Below, in pieces: positions 42,755 through 50,919 of a stretch of DNA of 64,000 bases. The number at the start of each line of letters is the position of its first letter. Position 1 is the first letter of the stretch. The stretch comes from Coleofasciculus sp. FACHB-T130. Its GTDB lineage: Bacteria > Cyanobacteriota > Cyanobacteriia > Cyanobacteriales > FACHB-T130. The translations under genes were made by a program, and so were the position numbers. The DNA lies in contig NZ_JACJOG010000041.1 of assembly GCF_014695375.1 (NCBI RefSeq), positions 62,001 through 126,000 of the forward strand, read 5' to 3'. The notes beneath the pieces are model-generated. The model saw only the letters and a list, made by a program, of their open reading frames with translations. It did not search any database and was not told the origin of the DNA.

Positions 42755-44671
42755 ATGAATCCAAATTCAATACATTCTTCCACTGTCCTTGAGTCTGCAA
42801 AACCATCGCCTGCGGAGAATGTCAGCAAGTATGCCTGGTACTTAGGTATTGACTTTGGCACAACTGGCGTGTCTGCGGTTTTGTTAAATGGTTCGACGGG
42901 TGAACGATATCCCATCTATTGGATAAGCCAAGGACAGACAGAATCTACCCAAACCAGCTTTCGTTTACCCGCAGTGACTTACACGGGGCCAGCCTGGAGC
43001 AATTCAGAGCAGTCATCGGGGGGTGCGAGTAGCGCTTACGCCGATACACCAGCCGCGAGCAGCACTTACACGCATACACCAGCGGCGATCGCAGTGGGTG
43101 TTCTGGCGTCTTCTCTTGCCAATCGTAAAGAAGGAGTCTTTATTCAAGGCTTTAAACCGTACTTGAAGGTGGGAATTCCTTACTATTCATCTGCCAAAAA
43201 ATGGGAGCCGATATTGCAGTGGTCGCTCGACCAGCCAATTTCCCTTTACTGGCTGGGGCGCTCATTGCAAGCGTTATTTGCCACTCTAAGACCTCTAGGA
43301 AGGCAGGGAAACCCGCTATCCCCAACAGAACAATCGAGGCCTAATTTGGTGGGTGCTGCTGGTTTAAAGCCCTCTACGCTGAATGCAGCGATGAGTTGCT
43401 TGAGTGGTGTGATTGTCGGTTGTCCGGCTAAATGGGGAGATACCTACCGCTTTAACATTCGCGAAGCCGTACTGGGTGCCCATCTGGTGGAAAATCCGGA
43501 GGAAATCTTCTTTCTTGAAGATGCGATCGCTACTTTGTTAGCAGGAATTGAAGGTGCAACCTTACCGGGAGTCCCCTGGCAAGGCGGGACTCTAGTGATC
43601 GACGCGGGTGCCACTACCATCGAACTCGCTGTGGTGAATTTGCCCGAAAATCTTAAAGACTTAACGTATTCTCAGTTTGCTTGTCGGAGTCTTGCCTATG
43701 CAGGTAACGCTATCGATCAAGACATCATCGGTCAATTACTCTTGAACGATGAAGAAGGCAAAATGAAAGATGAATTCGAGTCATCCTTCATCCTGCATTC
43801 TTCATCCTTGAGCCTTCCCAAAGCCGGGGAACCCGATTTAGCAACGCGCGATCGCTTGGCATCGTTATTGCAAAGTTCTCCTCTAGGACAAGCGCTTCTG
43901 GAAGCTGCCAATTCTGTCAAACGAATTCTGCAACAGCAAGACAGCTATACTGTGGAATTGGGCGGAAAGTCCTGTTTGGTGACACGCCGAGATTTAGAAA
44001 ACCGCGTGTTCAAACCGTTTCTTGAAAAACTGAATCAAGAATTGAATGCGCTGCTAACTCAGGCAGGGATACCCGCATCGGGAATTCATCAAATTATCTG
44101 TACTGGCGGAACCGCAGCCGTCGGAGAAATCGCTCAATGGCTGCGACAAAAACTCCCAAAAGCAGTCCTGATTCGGGATACTGGCGCAAACGACTCAACC
44201 CTAAACTGTAGTCCAGTGGCTTACGGTTTGGCTACGTTACCGCTGTATCCTCAACTGTTGGAGCAACAAACGCAGCAGTACAGCGATTATTTTCTGCTTT
44301 TGGAACTTTTACGCGCTTTACCCGAAGAACCGCTGCCGCTGAATGAAATTATGCAGTTATTAGAGTATCGCGGCATTAATACGCGGGTTTGTTATTCTCG
44401 CGTCATGGCGCTTTTGGAAGGAAAGCTGCCTGCGGGTATCGTGCCGTCGGAAGCCGAGTTTGGGCTGCTGAGTTCCACCTCTGAGCAAAATCCTGACTAT
44501 CAAGCGATCGCAGAGGCTCCACTTTTTGAGAAAGAAGCGACCCAGATGTATCGACTGAATGCTCAGCAGGGCGATCGCTATCTTCGCTATTTAAACACTA
44601 TCCTGACAAGCACTTATCAAAAACTAGAAGAACCATTAGTTTTTGACTTGTTAGTACCGGCAACAGTTTAG
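42755..44671 (+). CDS. actin/Hsp70-fold ATPase (Hsp70-like protein)
   Basis: All core motifs of the actin-Hsp70 superfamily are visible: phosphate 1 (YLGIDFGTTGVSAVL), a GVIVGCPAKWGDTYR segment, the connect-like FFLEDAIATLLAGIEG, phosphate 2 (TLVIDAGATTIELAVV) and the adenosine motif (IICTGGTAAVGEI). The nucleotide-binding domain carries an insert of about 50 Ser/Thr/Ala-rich residues after phosphate 1. The C-terminal 150 residues are helical and no peptide-binding beta-sandwich is recognisable, so it is not a standard DnaK. The ATG at 42755 lacks a good ribosome binding site. The frame is open upstream into the preceding gene (see the A9 tract), so expression by coupling or frameshift is plausible. 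Confidence 0.83.
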   Translation: MNPNSIHSSTVLESAKPSPAENVSKYAWYLGIDFGTTGVSAVLLNGSTGERYPIYWISQGQTESTQTSFRLPAVTYTGPAWSNSEQSSGGASSAYADTPAASSTYTHTPAAIAVGVLASSLANRKEGVFIQGFKPYLKVGIPYYSSAKKWEPILQWSLDQPISLYWLGRSLQALFATLRPLGRQGNPLSPTEQSRPNLVGAAGLKPSTLNAAMSCLSGVIVGCPAKWGDTYRFNIREAVLGAHLVENPEEIFFLEDAIATLLAGIEGATLPGVPWQGGTLVIDAGATTIELAVVNLPENLKDLTYSQFACRSLAYAGNAIDQDIIGQLLLNDEEGKMKDEFESSFILHSSSLSLPKAGEPDLATRDRLASLLQSSPLGQALLEAANSVKRILQQQDSYTVELGGKSCLVTRRDLENRVFKPFLEKLNQELNALLTQAGIPASGIHQIICTGGTAAVGEIAQWLRQKLPKAVLIRDTGANDSTLNCSPVAYGLATLPLYPQLLEQQTQQYSDYFLLLELLRALPEEPLPLNEIMQLLEYRGINTRVCYSRVMALLEGKLPAGIVPSEAEFGLLSSTSEQNPDYQAIAEAPLFEKEATQMYRLNAQQGDRYLRYLNTILTSTYQKLEEPLVFDLLVPATV

Positions 44672-45077
44672 CAATGAGATCCGAGACTGCTTGTATTCAG
44701 TCACAAGAACATCCCTCCGCAATTCCCCCTACGTGCGGAGGAAAATCGGGAAAAATCTTTGTTTGCAAAAGACTGGGGAGGAGTACTTCAAGGTGAAAAA
44801 TTATCCTTCTCAATCCTTGCCGGGTAAGTTCTGACCCGCAAGAGACGCGTAACGACGTACTTTCAGGTAAAAAGAATTATCCTTCTCAATCCTCCTACAG
44901 GCAGAGGATTAAATAATTGAAATCTGTAGCTTGTCAACCGTACTTCTAACAAAACTTAAAAAAATACCGATTCCCTTAAAGATTCGGTAAAGTAAGGGCT
45001 TTCAACGATTCATCTGTAAGGGGTGTTGCCTATATTGACATAAGAGCAACCTGATTCTAGAAGCCAACTTAAAAACA
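44672..45077. other. intergenic region with hairpin and a 36-bp imperfect direct repeat
   Basis: No gene is seen. A hairpin CCTCCGCA/TGCGGAGG (44714-44741) follows the ATPase gene and may end its transcript. Two copies of a unit with the shared core AATTATCCTTCTCAATCCT stand at 44799-44817 and 44875-44893, each preceded by GTACTT-CA-GGT-AAAAA-like sequence. The second part holds the leader of the sugar-transferase gene, which begins with GTG. Confidence 0.5.
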
Positions 45078-45779
45078 GTGATTACTACTTCCCACCTCCC
45101 CGAATCCCTCGACGTTGCTTCGTCGGCGTTTGATGAAATCTATCTGGTTGATGTTACAAAACAGCCAAGCTGTCATCCATCTGTCACTAGCAAAGAGAAG
45201 CGCCTGATTGATATCTTGGGAGGCGTCGTGGGGTTAGCGATCGCAGCGACAATTACAATTCCAGTTGCGATCGCAATGCAACTGGATAACCCAGGTCCTG
45301 TCTTTTACAGTCAGATTCGCTGCGGTTTGAATGGACGCAAGTTCCGCATCTGGAAATTCCGTTCGATGGTTGTTGGTGCAGAGAAGCTCAAGCATCTGGT
45401 CGATAACCAAGCGAAAGGGCATATTTTTAAAAACGAAAATGACCCCCGAATTACCCGCATCGGTAAGTTCTTACGTCGCACCAGCTTAGATGAATTCCCG
45501 CAGTTTTGGAACGTTCTAATGGGAGACATGAGCTTAGTAGGAACCCGTCCGCCGACCGTTGATGAAGTCATGCGCTACGATGCTCATCACTGGGAAAGAT
45601 TGAATGTTAAGCCGGGAATTACTGGCGAGTGGCAAGCGAACGGTCGTTCTAGCGTCCAAGACTTTGAAGACATCGTCCGCATGGATATTGATTACCAGCA
45701 AAAGTGGTCTGTTGCTTACGACCTCAGCTTGATTTTCAAGACGGTGATGGCAGTTGTGAAGAAAAAAGGTGCTTGTTAA
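45078..45779 (+). CDS. bacterial sugar transferase (undecaprenyl-phosphate glycosylphosphotransferase type)
   Basis: Family PF02397 enzymes load the first sugar-1-phosphate onto the polyprenyl carrier for exopolysaccharide or surface-glycan synthesis. One N-terminal hydrophobic segment (ILGGVVGLAIAATITIPVAIAMQ) precedes the cytosolic catalytic part with FRIWKFRSM, RRTSLDEFPQFWNVL, GDMSLVGTRPPT and KPGITGEWQ. All are intact. It is the short form without the N-terminal multi-spanning region. No other glycan genes are adjacent, so its polymer is unknown. The gene is closed by a strong terminator at 45823. Confidence 0.92.
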   Translation: MITTSHLPESLDVASSAFDEIYLVDVTKQPSCHPSVTSKEKRLIDILGGVVGLAIAATITIPVAIAMQLDNPGPVFYSQIRCGLNGRKFRIWKFRSMVVGAEKLKHLVDNQAKGHIFKNENDPRITRIGKFLRRTSLDEFPQFWNVLMGDMSLVGTRPPTVDEVMRYDAHHWERLNVKPGITGEWQANGRSSVQDFEDIVRMDIDYQQKWSVAYDLSLIFKTVMAVVKKKGAC

Positions 45780-45822
45780 AAAGCGAATCGCGAATCGCTA
45801 ACTGTAAACTTAGAATTTCAGG

Positions 45823-45867
45823 CTGTAGACTCTGGACGCGAAACCGTCCGGAGTCTACAGTCTTTTT
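45823..45867 (+). terminator. Rho-independent terminator after the sugar transferase gene
   Basis: Stem CTGTAGACTCTGGACG/CGTCCGGAGTCTACAG has 16 pairs with one wobble and is followed by TCTTTTT. Confidence 0.85.
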
Positions 45868-45890
45868 AACTTATCAGATCGATGCTTGTT

Positions 45891-46418
45891 ATGACGCTAC
45901 CCAACTGGATTACTTTATCTCGCTTACTGGCGTTGCCAGTTCTGCTTTATTGCCTGGACACCCCAACAACGGAAACTCGCACTGTGGGATTGGTAATTTT
46001 TCTGGTTGCGGCGGCTACCGATTGGTTGGATGGCTACTTGGCTCGTAAACTGAATCAAGTTACAGATTTGGGTAAATTTCTTGACCCGTTAGTTGATAAA
46101 TTACTGGTGTTGGCTCCCCTATTGCCGCTCATTCAACTCGGTCAAGTACCGGCATGGGGCGTATTTCTAATTTTGGCAAGAGAGTTAGCGATCGCTGGTT
46201 GGCGCGTTAACAAAACGACCATTAGTGGAGCGAATATTTGGGGCAAGTTAAAAACAGTCAGTCAAATTATTGCGATCGCGCTTTTGATCGCACCCCTGCC
46301 TGTCTCTTGGGAAATTCCCGCCATAATTGCTTTCTGGATTTCCGTTGCCTTTACTTTGATTTCTGGAGTTATTTACCTTCTCCCCCAAAAAACCGAGCAA
46401 CCCTCAGCGGTTAGCTAG
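45891..46418 (+). CDS. pgsA: CDP-diacylglycerol--glycerol-3-phosphate 3-phosphatidyltransferase
   Basis: It forms phosphatidylglycerol phosphate, the precursor of phosphatidylglycerol, which thylakoid photosystems need. The CDP-alcohol phosphotransferase motif D-x2-D-G-x2-A-R-x8-G-x3-D-x3-D is complete (TDWLDGYLARKLNQVTDLGKFLDPLVD). Several membrane helices are evident. ATG 45891 (MTLPNWITLSR) matches the usual start; an ATG three codons upstream is also open. The stop codon lies inside the stem of the downstream hairpin. Confidence 0.95.
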   Translation: MTLPNWITLSRLLALPVLLYCLDTPTTETRTVGLVIFLVAAATDWLDGYLARKLNQVTDLGKFLDPLVDKLLVLAPLLPLIQLGQVPAWGVFLILARELAIAGWRVNKTTISGANIWGKLKTVSQIIAIALLIAPLPVSWEIPAIIAFWISVAFTLISGVIYLLPQKTEQPSAVS

Positions 46419-46447
46419 TAGAGACACGATGAATCGTATCTCTACTA
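46416..46447. terminator. bidirectional terminator between pgsA and the CSP41-like gene
   Basis: TAGTAGAGACACGAT and ATCGTATCTCTACTA pair over 15 positions with one mismatch and a two-base loop. The first three bases of the stem are the pgsA stop codon. It separates two convergent genes. Confidence 0.7.
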
Positions 46448-46486
46448 CTAATCGCTCTTTTGGGTCTTCGGGTGTTTGTGATTGAT

Positions 46487-47422
46487 TTAGCCTGCTTCTA
46501 GAATTTCGTTATCAATTGAGAAATCTATCTCGGCTTTGTTCCGACCAGAGGCAAGATAATCTTTCTGGAACGAGTTTTTTAGGCCAGAAATTAAGTCATA
46601 TTCTGGTTGCCATCTTAGTTCAGTCTTGGCTTTATTTACTGAGGCGAAGAAGTGCTGAAGTCGGAAAGGAAAAGCTTTACGTTTGCCAAAGTCAAACTTT
46701 TTGGGTTCGTAGTGGAGAATTTGTAAATTCTCAGGGGACTTCCCGGCTGCAATCGCACAAGCACGCGCTAGACCATCAAAAGTAACATAGCGATCGCCCG
46801 ACACATTATAAATCTGTCCCACTGCCTGAGAATTGCCCAGCACTGCTGCCATTGCTACCGCTAAGTCTTTCACATGACCGAGTTGGGTGAGATGGAAGCC
46901 ATGTCCGGGCATCAGAATTGGGCGATCGCGCACAATCCGGTCGAAAAACCAAGCTTCCAGATCGTTATAATTCTGAGGGCCGTAAATATAGGTAGGACGA
47001 ATCGACGTAAAAGGCACTTTCTGTTGTGCTAGGTAAGCTTCCGTTTCATGCTTACCTTTGTGACGACTTTTTGGATCGACGGCATCCCCTTCTACATGAG
47101 GCATCTGATCTGACTTTTGATACACACCCGCAGAACTCATGTAGATAAAATGCTGCACCCGATCCTTAAAAATTTCTACTAAAGGTTGGGTGTCGCTCAA
47201 TTCCCGACCATTATTATCAAAAATTGCGTCAAATTTTTCTTGAGATAACTTTTCTTTTAGTTGCGAAGCATCCGTGCGATCGCCCTGAATTTGTTTGATA
47301 CCTTCAACGGGCGCTGGTTTATTTCCCCGATTGAACAGCACCACTTCATGTCCTTGTTCCGCCAAAATTTTTGTTAGATAAACCCCGATAAAACGGGTTC
47401 CGCCCATGATTAAAATTCGCAT
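46487..47422 (-). CDS. NAD-dependent epimerase/dehydratase-like protein (CSP41b-like)
   Basis: The N-terminal Rossmann motif MGGTRFIGVYL and the segments MSSAGVYQKSD, DPKSRHKGKHETE, IRPTYIYGPQNYNDLEAWF and GDRYVTFDGLARAC closely follow the atypical SDR proteins related to plastid CSP41, which bind RNA and support ribosome/chloroplast RNA function. The catalytic Tyr-x3-Lys pair of true epimerases is not found in its place. Hence a non-enzymatic or altered role is likely. The length of 311 residues is normal. Confidence 0.88.
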   Translation of the reverse strand: MRILIMGGTRFIGVYLTKILAEQGHEVVLFNRGNKPAPVEGIKQIQGDRTDASQLKEKLSQEKFDAIFDNNGRELSDTQPLVEIFKDRVQHFIYMSSAGVYQKSDQMPHVEGDAVDPKSRHKGKHETEAYLAQQKVPFTSIRPTYIYGPQNYNDLEAWFFDRIVRDRPILMPGHGFHLTQLGHVKDLAVAMAAVLGNSQAVGQIYNVSGDRYVTFDGLARACAIAAGKSPENLQILHYEPKKFDFGKRKAFPFRLQHFFASVNKAKTELRWQPEYDLISGLKNSFQKDYLASGRNKAEIDFSIDNEILEAG

Positions 47423-47433
47423 TTTGATTAATT

Positions 47434-47691
47434 CTAATTATTTATATCTTTTGCGGATATTTTCCAAGACCGCCCTTCACAGTGAACTTCGTCCCCGATG
47501 ATTTTAACTCCACCGCGAGCGATCGCAAATAGTTCTTGCCTTTCTTCATCGGTCAAGTAATCATCACCTTTAAGACCACTTGGGCGCTTTCGAGGATCGC
47601 CTCCTGCATCCAAGTAGCGCTGTCGAGATAAAGCAAAAAGTTCTTTTATTCTTGCATACTGTTGCTTTTCAATCTCAGTAGGTTTTGTCAT
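47434..47691 (-). CDS. small hypothetical protein, second of a coupled pair (85 aa)
   Basis: I do not recognise the family. It is a charged, mainly helical protein (EIEKQQYARIKELFALSRQRYLDAGG) with a short C-terminal strand region (VKIIGDEVHCEGRSWKI). The ATG at 47691 overlaps the stop codon of the upstream small gene in an ATGA, so translation is coupled. The frame is open to 47706, but the overlap start gives the tidier solution. The two-gene arrangement is like toxin-antitoxin operons, but neither product shows a known toxin fold, so I do not call it one. Confidence 0.7.
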   Translation of the reverse strand: MTKPTEIEKQQYARIKELFALSRQRYLDAGGDPRKRPSGLKGDDYLTDEERQELFAIARGGVKIIGDEVHCEGRSWKISAKDINN

Positions 47692-47888
47692 CGTTCCGAT
47701 ACCCATTTGATAGGAACAATATCGCTATTTTGCAGGAGTCGAGCATAGGGTAAGACATTGCTAGGGGTTTCAATTACCCAAATTCCTGTGTCTTCATCAT
47801 ACACCGCATTGCTAAGTAGCTCTAAGGTATCTAAGGCGTTGAGAATTAGGTATTGTGCTTCGGATGGTTCCACCACTATTGAGTTCAA
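47688..47888 (-). CDS. small hypothetical protein, first of a coupled pair (66 aa)
   Basis: I do not recognise the family. The sequence (VVEPSEAQYLILNALDTLELLSNAVYDEDTG) has amphipathic helices followed by beta-like strands (WVIETPSNVLPYARLL). There is no signal peptide. Its TGA stop overlaps the ATG of the downstream gene (ATGA). Its upstream flank is A/T-rich. The coupling is the main evidence that both small genes are real. Confidence 0.65.
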   Translation of the reverse strand: MNSIVVEPSEAQYLILNALDTLELLSNAVYDEDTGIWVIETPSNVLPYARLLQNSDIVPIKWVSER

Positions 47889-47973
47889 TTTAACCTTGGC
47901 TATCTTACACGAAGGGACTGCATTAAGGGATTTTCGCTAACTCTTATGGGAGCGGTATCTTACCTCACCTTTT

Positions 47974-48651
47974 TTAAAGTCGCAGCTGAGTTACGGCGAT
48001 TTTGCCGGAAAAGCAGACATCAACATCGCTACCAGGAGTGCGATCGCGTTTGGCATATTCTCCGACGTAGTAAAAATTATCGCCTTCAACGCGATAGTTA
48101 ACTGGTAAGGGTTGCCGAGAAGGTTCGCAAAACACCACTTCCGGATCGGGATCTCCGGGTAACAAATGCGGCAAATTCACATTCCAAAACGTTCCCGGTT
48201 CAATGGTACGGTTGAGTAGATCGGCTAAAATTCCAGCCGTCCACCTCGCCGCCACATCCCAATCGACATTCAGTTTGCCTTTGCGATAGTGGGAAACGGC
48301 AATCCCCGGAACCCCATGAAAGGCTGCTTCGCGCACAGCAGCGACAGTCCCTGAAATGTAAACATCGGCTCCTAAGTTGCCACCGGCGTTGATGCCAGAA
48401 AGGACAAACTTGACAGTAGGGCAAAGATGCGTAAGCGCAATGCGAACGCAATCAGCGGGAGTACCCGCGATCGCATATTCAAAATCCGAGCGACGCCGTA
48501 CATGAATCGCTTGAGTCGTCGTCACCTGATGACCGCATCCGGATAAATGGTCTTTAGGAGCCACAATCACCCCCTTGCCATTCATCGCCTTGTGCAGCGC
48601 TCGGATTCCAGGAGCGTCTATTCCGTCGTCGTTCGTTAAAATCAAAGTCAT
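47974..48651 (-). CDS. surE: 5'/3'-nucleotidase SurE
   Basis: It hydrolyses nucleoside monophosphates and short polyphosphates as a metal-dependent survival protein. All metal and active-site motifs are present: LTNDDGIDAPG, the SGCGHQVT loop, AGTPADCVRIAL, SGINAGGNLGADV and SGTVAAVREAA. The length of 225 residues is on the short side of the family. It diverges from the HEAT-repeat gene, with 78 bp between the start codons. Confidence 0.96.
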   Translation of the reverse strand: MTLILTNDDGIDAPGIRALHKAMNGKGVIVAPKDHLSGCGHQVTTTQAIHVRRRSDFEYAIAGTPADCVRIALTHLCPTVKFVLSGINAGGNLGADVYISGTVAAVREAAFHGVPGIAVSHYRKGKLNVDWDVAARWTAGILADLLNRTIEPGTFWNVNLPHLLPGDPDPEVVFCEPSRQPLPVNYRVEGDNFYYVGEYAKRDRTPGSDVDVCFSGKIAVTQLRL

Positions 48652-48729
48652 ATATTTTTTTGCTGAGTCGGACGTAGCCTAGACGGTTTGCTCAAGCACC
48701 CATTGATTCAAATGTGAGAAGGCAACTAG

Positions 48730-50883
48730 ATGGAATTGCATCACCAACCGATTCAGGAATCTTACACCGCCGAAAACCTCCTCCAACAGGTACTCTCACT
48801 GAGTGATGACCAGCTCAAACAGGAGTATTTAAATTATCTAAAATGGACAGACCCCATAGTCCAGATGTTACAGCGCTTGGAGGAAAAAGCTCAGGTAGTG
48901 CGAGTCGTGAAGTTAGCCTTAGAAGTGGATTTGAGGTTAGGCGCACAGATGGCAGGAGCCGTTAAACCGGAGTTTCAAGCCGCAACCGTCGGTTTAGTTG
49001 CTTCTCTAGAAGTTCCTCAAGAGTTGAAATTTCAACTTTTAGGCATCACTGGCTCTGATAGTGCAATCCCCAGCCTACTCCCAGCGCTTCACCACCCTGA
49101 CGATAAGGTGCGTGAAAGTGCAGCTTATGGCTTAGCTTCCATCGGCACCGATGCAGTCGTGACAGCGCTGCTGGAAGTATTGAACGATGACGACTCTGGT
49201 GTTCGCTTGAGTGCAGCTTATGGATTAGGTTCTATCGGCACCGATGCCGCAGTGATGGGGTTGCGGCAAGCGTTGAACGATGAAGATTTTCAGGTGCGCG
49301 AGAGTGCAGCTTATGCCTTAGGCGCGATTGGTACCCAGGCAGCCGTAGGGGTGCTGCGGCAAGCATTGAACGATGAGGACTTTGATGTGCGTGGGAGAGC
49401 TGCCTACGCTTTAGGTCAAACCCCCACCGAGGAAGCAGTGTCGGCGCTACTGGAAGCGTTGAACGATGCAGATTTTCGGGTGCGTTACAATGCTGCCTAT
49501 GCTTTAGGTCAAATTCCCACTCAGCAGGCGGTATCAGCGCTACTGCAAGCGTTAAATGATGAAAACTATCGGGTGCGTCAAAAAGCAGCCGAAGCATTAG
49601 GTTCGATTGGCACGCAAGAAACGGTGATGGCGCTACGGCAAGCGTTGAACGATGACGACTTTGATGTTCGCCGAAGAGCTGCCTATGCTTTAGGAAAAAT
49701 TGGCAGCGAGGAGGCGGTGGCGACACTACTGGAAGTGTTGCAGGATCGAGACTATCGGGTGCGCGAGAGGGCTGCATTCGGCTTAGGTCTTACCCGCAAT
49801 CCGTTGGCAGTATCGGGGCTGCTGAAGGCTCTGAAAGATGAAGATTATGAGGTTCGCAGTTGTGCTGCCTATGGGTTAGGTTTAGTCGGCTCTCCGGCGG
49901 CAATGTCAGGGTTGCTAGAAGCTTTAAAGGATCGTGACTTTTATGTTCGCAGGGGTGCTGCCTATGCTTTAAGGAAAATCGGCAGAAAGGGCATCGATCC
50001 TGCACCTGCCCAAGCGGCGGTCGCTGGCCTTTTAGAAGCTTTGGACGATGATGATTCGTGGGTGGGTTGGATGGCTGCCTATGCCCTGGGTTCTATGGGC
50101 AAGGAGGAAGGCGTAGCGGCGCTACTGAAAGCTTTAAACCATCCAAACTTTGATGTTCGAGAAAAAGCTGCTGAGGCTTTAGGGAAAATCGGCAGTGAAG
50201 TCAGCGTTGTCGGACTGCGACAAGCGTTACATGATGAAGACTTTGGAGTTCGTCAAAGTGCTGCCGCTGCGTTAGAAAAAATAGGCTCCCCGGCGGCGGT
50301 AGCGGGACTTCTAGAAGCTTTGCACGATACAGACTATCGGGTGCGCGAAAATGCTGCCTCTGCTTTAGGTAGCACTGGCTGCCAGATTGCCGTAACCGGG
50401 CTGCTGGAGGCTTTGCACGATACCGACTATCGGGTGCGCGAGAAGGCTGCGGAGGCTTTAGGGGAAATCGGTTCTCCGGCTGCGGTGGTGGGGCTGTTGG
50501 GGGCGTTGAACGATGAAGACGCGACTGTGGGTGGAAGCGCTGCTTGGGCATTAGGTCAAATCGGCACTCCAGCGGCGGTAGCAGCACTGCGACAAGCTCT
50601 CAACCACCCAGACGCTAGCGTTCGAGGGAGTGCTGCTTGGGCATTAGGTCAAATCAATAGCCCGTCGGCTGTAGGGGCGCTCAGGCAAGCTGTTAACCAC
50701 GAAGACGTTAGCGTTCGGGAGAAGGCTGCCTATAGTTTGGGGAAAATCGGCAGCGCTGGAGCATTACCTTATCTGCGCCAGATGCTCTTAAAATCGGAGA
50801 ATAGCGTTGCTCTTAGCACGATCCTCGATGCGATCGCTGCCATTCAAGAGCGCTGCGGTTACTACAATTATGCGATCGCCTAG
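48730..50883 (+). CDS. HEAT / PBS-lyase-type repeat protein (717 aa)
   Basis: From about residue 130 to the end it consists of 18 helical repeats of 31 residues with the consensus AAYALGxIGxxxAVxxLLxALxDxDxxVR. This is the armadillo-like pattern of PBS lyase HEAT repeats (also found in CpcE/CpcF bilin lyases). The N-terminal part (MELHHQPIQESYTAENLLQ) is helical and non-repeated. Repeats 13-15 are nearly identical at DNA level, indicating recent duplication; repeat 10 has a seven-residue insert. It is probably a protein-binding scaffold. No link to phycobilisome genes is seen here, so a lyase role is not claimed. Confidence 0.9.
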   Translation: MELHHQPIQESYTAENLLQQVLSLSDDQLKQEYLNYLKWTDPIVQMLQRLEEKAQVVRVVKLALEVDLRLGAQMAGAVKPEFQAATVGLVASLEVPQELKFQLLGITGSDSAIPSLLPALHHPDDKVRESAAYGLASIGTDAVVTALLEVLNDDDSGVRLSAAYGLGSIGTDAAVMGLRQALNDEDFQVRESAAYALGAIGTQAAVGVLRQALNDEDFDVRGRAAYALGQTPTEEAVSALLEALNDADFRVRYNAAYALGQIPTQQAVSALLQALNDENYRVRQKAAEALGSIGTQETVMALRQALNDDDFDVRRRAAYALGKIGSEEAVATLLEVLQDRDYRVRERAAFGLGLTRNPLAVSGLLKALKDEDYEVRSCAAYGLGLVGSPAAMSGLLEALKDRDFYVRRGAAYALRKIGRKGIDPAPAQAAVAGLLEALDDDDSWVGWMAAYALGSMGKEEGVAALLKALNHPNFDVREKAAEALGKIGSEVSVVGLRQALHDEDFGVRQSAAAALEKIGSPAAVAGLLEALHDTDYRVRENAASALGSTGCQIAVTGLLEALHDTDYRVREKAAEALGEIGSPAAVVGLLGALNDEDATVGGSAAWALGQIGTPAAVAALRQALNHPDASVRGSAAWALGQINSPSAVGALRQAVNHEDVSVREKAAYSLGKIGSAGALPYLRQMLLKSENSVALSTILDAIAAIQERCGYYNYAIA

Positions 50884-50919
50884 TCTTGGACTCAATTGCC
50901 AAAAAAAAGCATTTTCAAT

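Noticed and set aside
47434-47888. Toxin-antitoxin label for the two small genes
   Set aside because: The ATGA overlap is suggestive, but neither protein shows a toxin or antitoxin fold that I recognise.
48730-50883. Phycocyanobilin lyase (CpcE/F) label for the HEAT-repeat protein
   Set aside because: HEAT repeats alone are not diagnostic, the protein is far longer than CpcE/F, and no phycobiliprotein genes are near.
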